Of a stretch of DNA of 64,000 nt, positions 10,604 to 22,189 are shown one piece after another. The stretch covers positions 11,174,085 to 11,238,084 of the forward strand of contig JBBCBC010000033.1 in NCBI GenBank assembly GCA_037126765.1, written 5' to 3'. This stretch comes from Stenogyne calaminthoides (lineage: Eukaryota; Streptophyta; Magnoliopsida; Lamiales; Lamiaceae). The position numbers and the translations under genes were made by a program. Below the pieces are notes generated by a model. That model saw only the letters and a program-made list of their open reading frames with translations, ran no database searches and was not told where the DNA came from. The stretch's first letter is position 1. Each line of letters starts with the position of its first letter.

Positions 10604-12445
10604 TGTTGGGGAACGAATTGCCTGGATCTATTTGGGATGAATATTTAAATACAAATTTAATTATAACAATTATTACTAGCATGAATTAATCATATATTAA
10701 TTCTAATAATAATTCAACAACAAATCATGCATATAAACAGTTTACATAAATCCTACGCATGCGGAATTGCTATGGGTTTACGTGACCTAACCTCTTGGAG
10801 TGGCAATGGTCATATCGATAAAAACACACCAAAAAGCCTTCCCAAGTATTCCCTAGTCCTTGCTCGTCAATCCGGTGGAAGGAAGCTCGCGAACAATTAA
10901 TAAAAGGGAAAATAAAAATTTGTTGCACCACCTTTGTGGATTTACTAATTTTTCCAGCACATGGAATTGCACTTGGGAATGAAAGAATCATCCCCTATTT
11001 ATAGATAGGGTGGTGGTCGAATTTTTAGGGAAAAACAATGTGGGAAAATCTTTTCTTGATTTCCAAGAAATCTTGAATATATCTCCTATATTCTTTTTCC
11101 CATAATTAAAATATTCCACAAAAATCCCACATTATCTTGCTATGGTGAATTTTTGAAAATAAGAGGGACCAAGAATCCAAGATTTGGATATTCTTGAATT
11201 TATGAGATATTCTTGTATTTCAAGAAATACATATCTTCCATAATATCTTTTCAAGAAAATCAAGAAAATCTTTCTTGCCCTTTATATTTCAAAATTTTCG
11301 AAACAAACTATATGAATAACCAAGTGGGAGATTTCTTGAATTTAATGAGATAATCTTGTATTCCAAGAATACATATCTTCATTCCATAACAAAATTCAAA
11401 GAAAATCTTTCTCCCCTTTTATCCATATTTTTCGAAAAAGCCAAGGAAAAATAGGCAACAAATTTATTTTATTTTTAAACACATTTTCCAGTTATTGGAC
11501 TTTATGTTGGGCTACTTGGGGGGCCTTTAGGAGAATTAAGATTGGACCTTCCAATGGATCTTGAATTATCAATATTGAGCCACAATATTATTCAAGCCCA
11601 TAAATATTAATTAATCCCACTACATAATTAATATTGCACTATCCATCTTAACCCATATTATAGTCAATATGGCTCCCGGTTATTATTTTCCGTGTTTAAG
11701 ATTATCTAGCCCATTAATTAATTCAAGCCACTGAAATAGCTTTCCATTAATTAATATCTTTTGTCCTTGGTAAAGGAAAGGTTCAACATTATTACTCATA
11801 CCGGAAACTAGTTCCACTTGCAAGATTTGGTATGATAAAACTTATGAACCTCCCAAGGGGGCAAATCGAACAAGCGTACTTGCACACAATTCTCCGTATT
11901 AAATCTTAGTTACACGTGTGACCAATAATATTGCCCAAGATATAAAGTATTGAATCTCGTTGATTCTCTACCCGTAATAAGTCAAAGCAATACTTACTAA
12001 CCACACGCGATCCTATTTAAGGGACGAAGATTAAGAAATAACGAAACATTGAGGTCTAATTCTTCCTAGTTCAGTTCTGAAGAATTTGTCCTCCTGTAGG
12101 TCCTCTTCAGTGCACTAGACATGCACTAGTGTAATCTCTTTGGTCAAGACAAGCCAATCTGAGCGTTACACTTCAACCTTTCACGATGGATTGTTCATTT
12201 CCATCTAGGTCGTGAATGGTGTACTTTTGGTTACAAGGAAGTGTTAATTTAATCTTCTGTGATCTGGTATCACTAAACTAACTACAATGTAACACGTACT
12301 ATTTATTGAACAGTTATGCAGTAAATATATGTAACATTCGATGATATTCACAGCATCAGTGATAAACAATTTAATTCAGTAAATAAGTCCAAAATTCAGT
12401 TTGATTATACAAAGTAAAAGCATACTTTCCAGTATAATCCCAACA
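10604..12445 (-). repeat. Solo LTR, family F, inserted in element A
   Basis: 1,842 bp. On the plus strand it runs TGTTGGGGAACG...ATAATCCCAACA; its reverse complement matches the LTR at 7632-9415. It is flanked by CACTA at 10599-10603 and CACTA at 12446-12450, a perfect 5-bp target duplication. No internal sequence is present, so it is the product of LTR-LTR recombination. The TATA box lies on the minus strand near 10993-11008 (CTATAAATAGGGG). It contains the complete LTR end lost from the 7632 copy. Confidence 0.93.
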
Positions 12446-12450
12446 CACTA

Positions 12451-13535
12451 GAGTTCGTAACCCACCCACGAGATATTATGGTTTCCTCGGAGAGGAGCAT
12501 GATGACATGGAGATCCCGGATAAGGACGAACCTAGAACTTACACTGAGGCAACATTAGATGTTGACTCAAAGAAGTAGCATGAAGCCATGAAATCTAAGA
12601 TGGACTCGATGTACGTCAATCAAGTTTGGGACTTGGTTGAATTGCCGAAAGGGGTTAGACCCATAGGTAGCAAATGGGTCTTCAAGCGGAAGACCGATGC
12701 AAATGGCAAAGTACAAACCTACAAAGCTAGGTTGGTGGCGAAAGGTTACAGTCAACGTGAAGGCATTGACTATGACGAAACTTTCTCACCAGTTGCTAAG
12801 ATCAAGTACATTCAAATTTTACTTGCGATAGCAGCACATTTAGATTACGAGATTTGGCAGATGGATGTCAAACCAACTTTCCTCAATGGCAACATTGATA
12901 AGGAAGTGTTCATGACTCAACCTGAAGGTTTTATATCAAAGCCAAAATCTAATCTCGTGTGTAAGCTTAAACAATCCATTTATGGATTGAAGCAAGCTTT
13001 TAGGAGTTGGAATATCCGATTTGATGAAGCTATCAAATCATTTGACTTCGTCAGAAACTCGGAATATCCGTGCGTCTATCAGAAATGTTGTGGGAAGAAT
13101 ATTGTATTCATAGTTTTGTATGTCGATGACATACTCATTATGGAAAACTATGTCCCACTCATGGAGTCCGTGAAAGAATGTTTGTCAAGGACCTTCATGA
13201 TGAAGGACCTTGGAGAAGCCTGCTACATCTTAGGGATCAAGATCCATAGGGATAGATCCAAGATGTTGGGGTCATCACGATCCACCCGTGACAAGGTGTT
13301 GAAGCGATTTGCAATTGAGAACTCTAAGAGAGGTTCTCTCAAAGCCAAATAAAAGTATGCAGAAAGGATTGTCCTTCTTCTGTTTGATATCCAAATATGA
13401 AGGATATACCATATGCATCTGCAATTGGATCCATCATGTATGCCATGACTTGCACTAGGCCAGATATGGCCTTCGCTGTCAGCACTACTGGTAGATACCA
13501 ACAGAATCCGGGTGAACCCCAATGGATTGTTGTCA
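12451..13535 (+). pseudogene. pol: Element A reverse transcriptase, broken
   Basis: The long open part (12588-13352) has VWDLVELPKGVRPIGSKWVF, KARLVAKGYSQREGIDYDET, QMDVKPTFLNG and the catalytic YVDDILIME (about 13119). A frameshift near 13350 moves the rest to the frame of 13397 (MKDIPYASAIGSIMYAMTC, then TRPDMAFAVS). A stop at 12576 lies in the linker. The gene is cut after 13540 by a solo LTR and the RNase H side resumes at 15161. The YVDD core is intact but the protein is not. Confidence 0.88.
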
Positions 13536-13540
13536 AGAAC

Positions 13541-15155
13541 TGTTGGGATATTTTAGTTTTGATGAATTATGCGAAACATTATCAACTTGTGTTTTTGAAG
13601 CTAATCTACGAGATAACAAGTTGAGGGGGAACGAGAGACAAATTGAGGGGAACTCACAAAATCGGGCGTAGATGATCAAGATCGGATAAATCGGAAGATT
13701 GATCGATGTCGGATGAGTAAGATGAGTTCGGAGTTATGATGAAATTTGAAAGCAAAATCGGAAAAAAGAAAAGCTAAACCCACCGATCGGGAAGAATCGG
13801 AAAGGTCAAATGATCGATGACCGAAACGGACTGATCGTAAGACCGTCCGATCGAAGACCGGATCGAGAAGAGGTTGCGGTTCGGAAGAGGAGGCGGATGA
13901 GACCGATCGAGATCGAGCGTGATCAAGATCGATAAGCTAACCTCGATATGCTAACCTAATATGCTAACCTCGATGTACTAATCGATCACGAGATAAACCG
14001 ATATCTTGACTGATGCTATCTTGATCGTCATGTGAGCTAATCGGATCAAAGAAGAAATCGATATCGAAAACCGTAAATCGCGATACCAGATCGAAGCGAG
14101 AAGTCATCGAAGAAAGTCATCCAAGTCATGTTCATCGAGAATCGTAACCCATCGATGATCGGTTAGCCGAAAAAAAGCAAAGGTCGATGTTTAAGTCGGG
14201 TTAATCAACTCGGTCGGCTGAGTGTCGATTATCCGATCGCATAAGGTCCATCAAGAGAAGTCTGGAATCAAGAATCCTGAGTCCCCAAAGGCGAGTTCGA
14301 AGAAGCCGAGGATCGAGGTGTCTGAGACTCGGAAGATCTGAAGATTATATCCGATTAGATTCAAATGACGTGACCAATGAGAGGAAGACAACCAAACTGG
14401 AAAAGTCAGAAGGTTGACGAATAGTATGGATTTGAATGTGACTCCATCCAATTCAAACATTCAAATCCACACTATAAATACAAGTTCTTCCCCATTATCG
14501 GTGTGGAGAATATGCAAAAGATGTTTGCAGAGCCAAGTGCCTTATATTCAAGCATTCCCACCATAGAACACGGAGAGAAAGAAATACACGATATATTCAA
14601 GAAGTGTTCTACCCTAGATCTAAGCATAAATGTCATATCCTAAGCTTAGAGAGATTTTCCCAACCTTAGCATTGAGGCTAAACAAATGTAAGGGAAAATC
14701 TCACCTAGTTGAAACGAAACAAACCTTACCCAAATCAGTTTGATCGGTTAAGTTTGTAGGTGAGTGTGAACTTCGGAAACATCTAGCAATCCCGAAAAGG
14801 AGGGTAGGCAATCCCGTGAGGGTGATAAGTCCCGTTTGAGTGTGAACTCCATTAAACATATGTTGGGTGTTGGACTAACACGTTAAACTAAGTCCGGGTT
14901 GGTTAAGTAGGTGCCCACGATGATAGGGAAGAGTGGATGTAGGAGTTGGACTCCAACCACTATAAAATCGCAGGTGTTTCTTCTTTCGCTTTATGTTCTT
15001 ACTTTTCATATGCATTCGATTAAGCAAAACACACATCGATCGGTCTTAAAAGCAAAAAATCTGGAATCACTCTGCCCTCACCCCTGTTTTATATGCATAG
15101 CACGAAATGTTTTGCTTCCGCACGCGCAAAATTTGTTTTCAAAACGGGACCAACA
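13541..15155 (+). repeat. Solo LTR, Sirevirus-like, inserted in element A
   Basis: 1,615 bp, TGTTGGGATATTTTAG...GGGACCAACA. It is flanked by AGAAC at 13536-13540 and AGAAC at 15156-15160, a perfect 5-bp target duplication. A TATA box (ACTATAAATAC) is at about 14471-14481. R-U5 contains 'gagtggatgtaggagttgga' as in other Sirevirus-like LTRs here. It interrupts element A between RT and RNase H. The U3 part is rich in 'gatcga' and 'atcgg' motifs with many CpG sites. Confidence 0.93.
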
Positions 15156-15160
15156 AGAAC

Positions 15161-15638
15161 ATTCTTAAGTACCTCAGACGTCTTAAAAGAGGTCGAGCTA
15201 GTCGCGACCGGCTATGCTGACGCAAGTTTCCAATCCGATTGTGATGATTACAAGTCACAGTCGGGCTATGTCTTCGTTCTCAATGGTGGGGCGGTTAGTT
15301 AGAATAGTTCCAAGCAAGATACTACCGCTTATTCAACAAGCCTAAAGAAGTTGTTTGGATAAAGCAGTTCTTAAATGAACTAGGGGTAGTTCCGAATGCC
15401 AGCAGTCCAATAAAGTTGTATTGTGAAAGCTAAGGAACCGAGATCCAACAACAGAAATAAGCATGTACTGAGGCGTTATCACTTGATTAGAGAGATAATC
15501 GCTAGAGGAGAGATAGAATTAGAACGTGTCCCCATGGAGGATAATCTGGTTGATCCTTTCACCAAGGCTTTGAGCGTTCATGTACACACTAGACATTTTG
15601 ATGGTCTAGGGGTTAGGCATGTAGGTGATTGGCTCTAG
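15161..15638 (+). pseudogene. pol: Element A RNase H remnant
   Basis: Resumes the coding region cut at 13540. It contains GYADASFQSDCDDYKSQSGY with the first RNase H acidic residue, then a degraded and shortened middle, then AKEPRSNNRNKHVLRRYHLI and IELERVPMEDNLVDPFTKAL, the usual Copia C-terminus, ending at a stop at 15636-15638. The middle (about 15300-15420) has stops and has lost the Glu/Asp-containing block, so it cannot be active. Confidence 0.85.
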
Positions 15639-15652
15639 TTCAAGTGGAAGAT

Positions 15653-17258
15653 TGTTAGTGTTAGTGTCCTAGAGACAATCCTTTGTAAGGTTATAATACT
15701 CAGATAATATTAAGTATTGGTTTAATATTATTATTTGTTTAATATTAAATGTATGGTGTTGTACTAATTAGAATATTATGTTTGATTGTTTGCATCTATT
15801 CTTATCTGTGTTCCCTTGAGTCACTGCTTTGTCATTGAGTATATGAGAACTCAGATGACTTAAGCATGATTCTCAAATAGCCCCGATCGAGGATCATCAA
15901 GAATGGGATATTGATGATGGAATGGAGATTGGTGTGCGATCTGCATCATACTCTTAGAGAGTGTAGCAAGATCTCACTTGCTACGAGATACTAGGTATCT
16001 CATGATGGATGCACAAATACCTTGGAGGGTATTAGTATACCCATCCGAGAAACCGGTTGATGTAGTTCCACTATATGTGTCTACGGGTGTCTCGGTTAGT
16101 GGGAGCGATGCGTTACTCCTTTGACTTGAGGTCAATACACACGACATGTGTGGAGTGATGAACTTTGACCATGACCGATGCTTGCACCCTTCCATGGGTA
16201 GATATGGCTTGGATTGGGTTCATCACAAAGTGCATGTGTGTGGTAGTTGAGCCAAGAAAAGGATTAATTCCTCAAATTGGATTTAGAGAGAATACTCATC
16301 TTCTCATCATAATTGGATCTAAGTCATTGGCCAATGCACGTCAACTTAGACTTTGTGACTAAGTGTGACACTAATGATCAATTAGTGATTTGAGATAAAT
16401 TGATTAAGTTATTTGAATAGACACTTCTTCATGTTCAAGACTAATCGAGTATTCGTGAATGAAAGGAGGAAATCACAATTGCCCACATTTCAGTTACAGG
16501 TAGTTGCATGTTTCTTGCAACGTACCTCATATATTGAGAATGTCTGATTTATTGACTAGGGTTTAATTAAGACCGTTAGTTTGACTAATCGCTCGGTATA
16601 TGAGGGCCTATGGGTCACACAACAAGTAGTTCCCTTTTACGGATTATAGTTGGTTGATTAAATGTTAAATTGGATTTAATATTTAATTTATGGAGAAGTA
16701 ATTAATAATAGATTAATTTGGAATTAATTATTATTAATATTTAATTATATTGGATTTAATTAAATAAGAATTCCCAATAATTATATTTGGAATATGATTA
16801 GGATTTAATGTATATGGAAATAAATCGTAGAGATTTTCATATAAGACATTTAAATCTGTAGAGATTTATATTTAGGGAATTAAATTAAAAGGAATTAATT
16901 TAATTCAAGATTAGGGATTTTATTTCCCTAATTGGGCTAGCTTGGGAAATAAGCTAAGCCTCCCTATATATACAAGCTATTGGGATTCACAAACAGTATC
17001 ACTTCATATTTTCTCCATAAAATCCAGAGTTTGGATTTTCCTAGCAAATTCGTCTCGGGATTCAACGCTGGCAAATCCATGCAAATCCGTGATTGGGGAT
17101 TACGTGAATACCATAGTAGAGAAATCTTCTCTCGAGTTACTGTAAGATTTCTCGTTATGATTATTGTAATCGTTTATGCAATTATATGTTCGTTGTTGGT
17201 GAACTGTTTATTTCCGCTGCGCATGTATTACGTGTTTACGTGCCTCTATTTTCCAACA
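15653..17258 (+). repeat. 3' LTR of element A (LTR family B)
   Basis: 1,606 bp, TGTTAGTGTTAGTGTCC...TATTTTCCAACA, directly after the purine-rich 'caagtggaagat'. It matches 23832-25433 over its full length and 27384-28273 over its second half. The TATA box is CCTATATATAC at about 16963-16973. The right end abuts 'ATACCCTCATCTG', the interior of an inverted C-type integrase gene, so element A had inserted into a minus-strand C-type element. Confidence 0.92.
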
Positions 17259-17817
17259 ATACCCTCATCTGACTTAGCTTCAAAGGTTTTCAACTGACTT
17301 TTCGCATTGTTGTGAATAAAACACTTGCACCCAAAAACATGGAAGTAAGAAACACGAGGTTTTGAAGTGAATCTTAGTCAGAGAACATCTGTTCTGAGTG
17401 TGACATGCAGTGTTGATTGCTTCTGCCCAGAAACGATTTGGAGTAGCATGTTCAACCAACATTGTGCGAGCAACTTCCTTGAGTGTCCTGTTCCTTCTTT
17501 CTGCTACACCATTCTGTTGTGGCGTTCCGGCGGATGATGTATCATGTTGTATCCCAACCTCCTTGCAAAAATCAGATATGAAAGAATTCAAGAATTCTGT
17601 TCCCTCATCTGATCTGATTTTCACAATACTGACACCTTTCTCATTCTGTAATCTCTTGAGTAGCTCAGGTATCTTTGTTGTAGTTTCATTCTTCTTATAT
17701 AAGAATACAACCCATGTGAACTTGGAGAAATCATCCACAATCACCAGAGTATATTTGTGTCCGCTGAAATTGAGTGGCGTAACTGGTCCAAAGAGATCCA
17801 TGTGAAGGCAGATAGGA
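17259..17817 (-). pseudogene. pol: C-type Copia integrase fragment, inverted
   Basis: The minus-strand frame carries MDLFGPVTPLNFSGHKYTLV, then IRSDEGTEFLNSFISDFC, then TPQQNGVAERRNRTLKE and NRFWAEAINTACHTQNRC, closely matching the integrase of element C (22805-23380). The acidic triad residues (D in MDLFGP, D in RSDEG, E in VAERR) are all present, unlike in C itself. The frame is lost near 17380, and the fragment ends at the LTR of element A. It is a piece of a second C-type copy in the opposite orientation. Confidence 0.88.
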
Positions 17818-18023
17818 GTATTCAGAAGACTATTGTAAGATCAGATTATGATATTTTCATTAGTACTTGTACTGCTACATCTTATTAATGAAATATTCTA
17901 TTTTTCTGATCTTAAGACAAACTCTCATTGTCTTCTGATTTACTGTCTCTTTTACTTAATTGTTTAACTTATGTTCAACATCCTTTCTGATTAATGTTTT
18001 GGTTCCATCAAAAAGGGGGAAAT
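17818..18023 (+). other. 3' internal end of a C-type element with polypurine tract
   Basis: Matches 34030-34234, the segment between the extra ORF of element C and its 3' LTR (shared 'gtattcagaagact', 'acttgtactgctacatctta'). It ends with the polypurine tract 'aaaaagggggaaat' immediately before the LTR at 18024. It is joined head-on to the inverted integrase fragment, so the boundary at about 17817 is a rearrangement breakpoint. Confidence 0.85.
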
Positions 18024-19429
18024 TGTTGGGAAATTTGTAGTTTTGATGGAAGGTCCAAAACAGATGTAATAGGATCAGTCGAACCTGTTAGTCGACTAAT
18101 GAAATGTTAGGAAACCAGCTGAACATGTTAGACAGCTAATGTATTAGACTAGGTCACATATTGAGGGGGAACTCAATGTGTATAGGTTTAGATCAGAAGA
18201 TCAGAAGCGAAGATCAGAAGACCTTTTCTACAAGGACATCAGCAGAGTCGATAGGTTGAAGCTAAGACAACCTTATCAGAAGACTCAATACTGATCAGTT
18301 GCATACTGATCAGGTCTAGCTAAGTCAGAAAAGTGATAAGCATATCTACTTATCAAAGACATACGATGGTCATCAGACCAGAAGAATGCTATACTGCTGG
18401 CTTTACAAGGCGCCGATTTGGTGTACTTGTTAGCCACTAAGAAATCGACACGTAGGTACGGATCTGACTATGTAGGATATGGCGTATCAGGCCAAATGGC
18501 TAGAAAGGGCGAAATTGCACGAAGACTGCATGACCTTCCTGAGCACGTCAAATCAAGCCTGCAAGCTACCTAAAAATAGACCGATATTCCAATTGTTGTC
18601 CAACGGATAGTTCGATTTCGTGCCTATATATATGGGATCAAACCTTCATAGTAAGGATACAGAAATTATACACAAGCTCAAGCTCAAGCAGATTTCCGCA
18701 CGAAGAACACTCAAACAAAGATTTTTTTCTAAGTGTTTATCTCATAAGTTCTTAGCTTTGAATACTTATCCTTTTGCTTTAGCCTACCCAGATACTAGGA
18801 TACTATTCCAGTTGGAACATTACAAATCTTATACCCAAACAAAAGTTAGGTTAAGTTTGTTATAGCAAGATTTCAGTTTAGGGTTTCTAGATCCGATTTC
18901 TGGGATTGGTTGAGTGAGAACTCTTGAAACATATGTTGGTTGTACTGTGTTGGACTAACATATTAAACTAAGTACAGTTGGTTTAGTTGGTGCCCCGTCT
19001 GAAGGGAAGAGTGGACGTAGGACAAGTTGTCCGAACCACTATAAATCTTGTGTGATTTATCTACTTTACACTTTCACACTACTTGTTTAAATCTGCATGC
19101 ATTTACTTAGTCTGGATCAGATTTGCATCAAGCTACTGATCTAATCATTGACTCTTTGTCATCTGATCAAAAACCAGATTACTAAGTATCTGATTTGAGA
19201 AATGGTTTTTCACACAAGTTAACTTATCTTCTGCACCAACAATTTAACTGATAGACACCTAACTGATCTGCCTTCAGGCGATTAGTAAGTTGGATATCAG
19301 TCCATACTGATTCACTCACACTCTGATCAGGCAACTTGCATATTCACACCTGATCTCACGAAAAGTTTTAGAAGTCTATTCACCCCTCCCTCTAGACTTC
19401 TACCCTCACTAACCTGTTCGGGACCTACA
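18024..19429 (+). repeat. 5' LTR of element C
   Basis: 1,406 bp, TGTTGGGAAATTTGTAG...TTCGGGACCTACA. It matches 34235-35644 nearly base for base with scattered substitutions. A TATA box (CCTATATATATGG) lies at about 18623-18635. R-U5 has 'gagtggacgtaggacaagtt' and 'ccgaaccactataa'. It is followed two bases later by the primer binding site. Confidence 0.93.
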
Positions 19430-19431
19430 AG

Positions 19432-19443
19432 TGGTATCAGAGC
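19432..19443 (+). promoter_or_regulatory. Primer binding site of element C (tRNA-iMet type)
   Basis: TGGTATCAGAGC just after the LTR end matches the 3' end complement of plant initiator methionine tRNA, the standard Copia primer for minus-strand cDNA synthesis. Confidence 0.9.
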
Positions 19444-19564
19444 AGTGGTTCTTCCGACCACTGGCTTTGAGTATCATCGGTTCTTGAGAAAGAACCTTTG
19501 TGGTCACTTGAACTGATCTTAAAAAAACCGTTTAAAACTCATACTTTGCAAAACCATCACAAGC

Positions 19565-20800
19565 ATGGATAACACTTCAGGAATGCATCATAATTTACCC
19601 ATGTTTTCTGTTGATGAGTATGCAGATTGATCTATTGACATGAGAGATCATCTGGGAGTGATAAGCAACAAAATGACTGAGATTCTTGAGATATGACCGA
19701 TCATCATCTATCACTATAATCCAGCTAAAGCAGGAGATCCTACTCAACCAGTTGGAGCAAGGATCAGAAAGAGTCCCTCTCTGATGGATGCAGATGAGAG
19801 AAAATTATCCAATCTGGATACTGTTGCCAGACATCTCATCATGAAGACTATGGATTCTACCACACGAGAAAAGGTGAAGTACCTAAAGACTGCTAAGGAA
19901 GTATGGGATACACTTGCTGAAATCTGCAAAGGAAATGAATAGATTAAGGACAACAGATTGCAAGCTGAGCTGGTGATCTTTGAGAAACTTAAGATGCTAC
20001 CAAATGAAACAGTTGATCAATTTGATGGAAGGATCACTCGTGAAGTTAACCAACTTCGTGATCTAGGACGCGTAATGTCGAACAAAGATATCAACTACAA
20101 GATTCTAAAATCGCTGACCAAGAAATGGGATACTAAAGTCACCGTGATCAAGGACTGTCAAGATATTGCTACCATGAAGCCAAATGATCTTATCTTCAGT
20201 CTGAAAGCTCATGAGTTCGACCTGATTGAGAGAGGATAAGGATCAGATGATGTCCCTACTGAAGCTACTGCAAGTTCTACTAAATCTGTTGCATTTCAGG
20301 CAACCAGTAGCAGTTCACGAATTGTTGAACTAGTTGGAAACATCATCAGCCAGGCCGAACAGATGCACTACTAACGAGAAAGCTTGAATGAACAAATGTT
20401 CAGATGGGCAAATACAGAAAGTTTTACGATGACTATCGGCGAAGCAGAGGAAGAGATCGAAGATCTTCTGACAGATCACAAGAGAGGTATCGTTCTTCAA
20501 ATGATAGGGATAGCAGAAGAGATGAACAAAAAGACGATCACAGAGATGAAAGGAAAGATGATCATAGAGAGGATCGTAAAGAGAACAGACATGATGAGAG
20601 ATCAGATAAGAGAGGTTCTGATTACCGACAAGGTGGAAAGTCTCCTGATGGATCTTATAGAAGAAATGATTCTCCCAACAGAGAAAGTTCCGGAGATTCA
20701 AGGGTTTGCTACAACTGTTAGAAACCAGGTCACTACAGTGCTGACTGCCTCGACCTGACTCCCAAGGAGAGAGAAGAAAAGCAAAATAGAAGAGAACAAA
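19565..20800 (+). pseudogene. gag: Element C Gag, N-terminal part, broken
   Basis: ATG at 19565 opens a Copia capsid region: LMDADERKLSNLDTVARHLI, MDSTTREKVKYLKTAKEVWD, MLPNETVDQFDGRITREVN and MKPNDLIFSLKAHEFDLIE. The region is split by stops near 19628, 19695, 19938 and 20237. A frameshift leads to a strongly basic Arg/Asp-rich segment (20404-20703: RDSRRDEQKDDHRDERKDDH) and a CCHC zinc knuckle (VCYNC-stop-KPGHYSADC, about 20704-20745) with a stop inside the knuckle. The product would package element RNA. Confidence 0.85.
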
Positions 20801-20819
20801 GGTTCCGAGACAAAAAACA

Positions 20820-21824
20820 ATGGTTGCCGACACATCTGGCATTGATGATTCTTATCTGCCTTCAAATGACTCAGGCTACTCATCTGTTGAAGATTTTTGT
20901 CTGATTACCACAACTGATGATGTCGATGATATGAACTTCTCATCTAATGACGACATCTATCTTATGGCCAGAGAAGCAGATCAATCTGAGGTAATCTCTA
21001 AACCTTTTGTGGTTTCTGTTCTTTCACACATGTCTTTGAAAGCACATCTCGGCCGAGAGATTAACCTGCAGGTCTACAATGACCAATTGTTTGATGATCT
21101 CTCTAATGCAATAGATACTTATACAAGAGTGGAAGTTGAGAATGATAACCTAAGGGCGGAGAATGTCCGACTTGTAAAAGAATGCAAGGAGTGTAGATCT
21201 GGTGAAAAGAAATTGGTTGAAACTATTCAAAAGATGACCAAAGAACTAAAAGTTCTAAAAATGGGCTCTTCTGATCAAGGAAAGTTGATTACTGAACAGC
21301 AGACTACCAATCTAAAACAAGCAGGAGATCTCAAAGTCCTTCAGGCTAAATTTGATGAACTCTTCCGAATGAATGAGAATCTAAAAGCCATTGAGGACAA
21401 TCTGCGTAAGAAAATAGAGCTTTTCAAGAAATCATCTAAAATTGTTCAGAATTTGAACAACTATTTTCAAGCGCCAACTGACAAAAAGGGTATTGGGTAT
21501 GAGAACCCTTCTGGATCCTCAAAAGTCCCGTCTGGTTCACATCAGAAAAGTGTAACCAAACGAGTTTCTGATCAAGATATACAAAGTGTCAAATTTGTAT
21601 CTGATAAGGGAAAAGGACCAGCTGATCAGGCAAGGCGAGTGCCAGATCATAAGGGGAACATAAATGAACCCCAACTGATCAGACACCAGCCGAGGTATCA
21701 TCAGATGAATCCAGTTCTTCTGAGGAGACCTCAGCCCAGTCAACAAATTAGGTTTCAGCCTGGACCATTTCGTAAGGGACAGTCCCAGCTGATACAGACT
21801 AAGTCCAAGCTACCTAACAAGTAG
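20820..21824 (+). CDS. gag: Element C Gag C-terminal extension, coiled coil
   Basis: 334 codons open. The first ~70 residues are acidic and Ser-rich (DDVDDMNFSSNDDIY). Residues ~95-215 form a predicted coiled coil with heptad-like Leu/Ile spacing (VEVENDNLRAENVRLVKECK, NLKAIEDNLRKKIELFKKSS). The C-terminus is basic and Gln/Pro-rich and continues past a stop at 21822 as a basic linker into protease. Extended Gags with coiled coils are known in Sireviruses. The start is only the first ATG after the upstream frameshift and is unlikely to be a natural initiation site. Confidence 0.75.
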   Translation: MVADTSGIDDSYLPSNDSGYSSVEDFCLITTTDDVDDMNFSSNDDIYLMAREADQSEVISKPFVVSVLSHMSLKAHLGREINLQVYNDQLFDDLSNAIDTYTRVEVENDNLRAENVRLVKECKECRSGEKKLVETIQKMTKELKVLKMGSSDQGKLITEQQTTNLKQAGDLKVLQAKFDELFRMNENLKAIEDNLRKKIELFKKSSKIVQNLNNYFQAPTDKKGIGYENPSGSSKVPSGSHQKSVTKRVSDQDIQSVKFVSDKGKGPADQARRVPDHKGNINEPQLIRHQPRYHQMNPVLLRRPQPSQQIRFQPGPFRKGQSQLIQTKSKLPNK

Positions 21825-22189
21825 GCTAAGGGTAAACTACTAAGACCACCTATGCGAAAAAGATATGAATCTTTTAATGGTAGCAGTCGTACCTACCCTT
21901 ACAATCAGAAACCTAGGACTGCTGCACCTGAGCCCCACTGGATCAAAAGAAGACAAGTTCAATGAAAAATCGCAAATCTTCTGATTCATCCAAGGCTCAC
22001 ACTAATAATCATACTGACCAGATTGTATATGAAGAGGCGTATGATTATGTAGATGTTTATGGGAGACAGATCAAGCCTTCTTGATTTCAATAGAGGTGCC
22101 AGATTTGTTTGGATCCCGAAAGGTACTTCTAACCCCCCAGGACCCAATTCTACTGGGGTAACTAAGATCTGACTTGTTCGCAGGTTCGA
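21825..22189 (+). other. Degraded Gag-protease linker of element C
   Basis: Continues the coiled-coil frame past a stop with a basic stretch (LLRPPMRKRYESFNGSSRTY, then PHWIKRRQ), then accumulates stops before the protease. No separate gene is seen. Confidence 0.6.

Larger units (their letters stand above)
9930..17258 (+). mobile_element. Ty1/Copia element A, 5'-truncated, split by two solo LTRs
   Basis: Contains the end of integrase (9930-10598), RT (12451-13535), RNase H remnants (15161-15638) and a 3' LTR (15653-17258). Two solo LTRs of other families interrupt it, each flanked by a perfect 5-bp direct repeat (CACTA; AGAAC), so the host was in place first. Its LTR matches those of element B (23832-28273), so A and B belong to one family and complement each other: A keeps pol, B keeps the leader and the gag start. 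The 5' LTR, gag and most of integrase are missing at the left edge. Confidence 0.85.

Noticed and set aside
20330..20842. 170-codon minus ORF opposite the Gag of element C
   Set aside because: Mirror of the Arg/Asp-rich basic Gag segment; Cys/Phe/Leu-rich composition is an antisense artefact.
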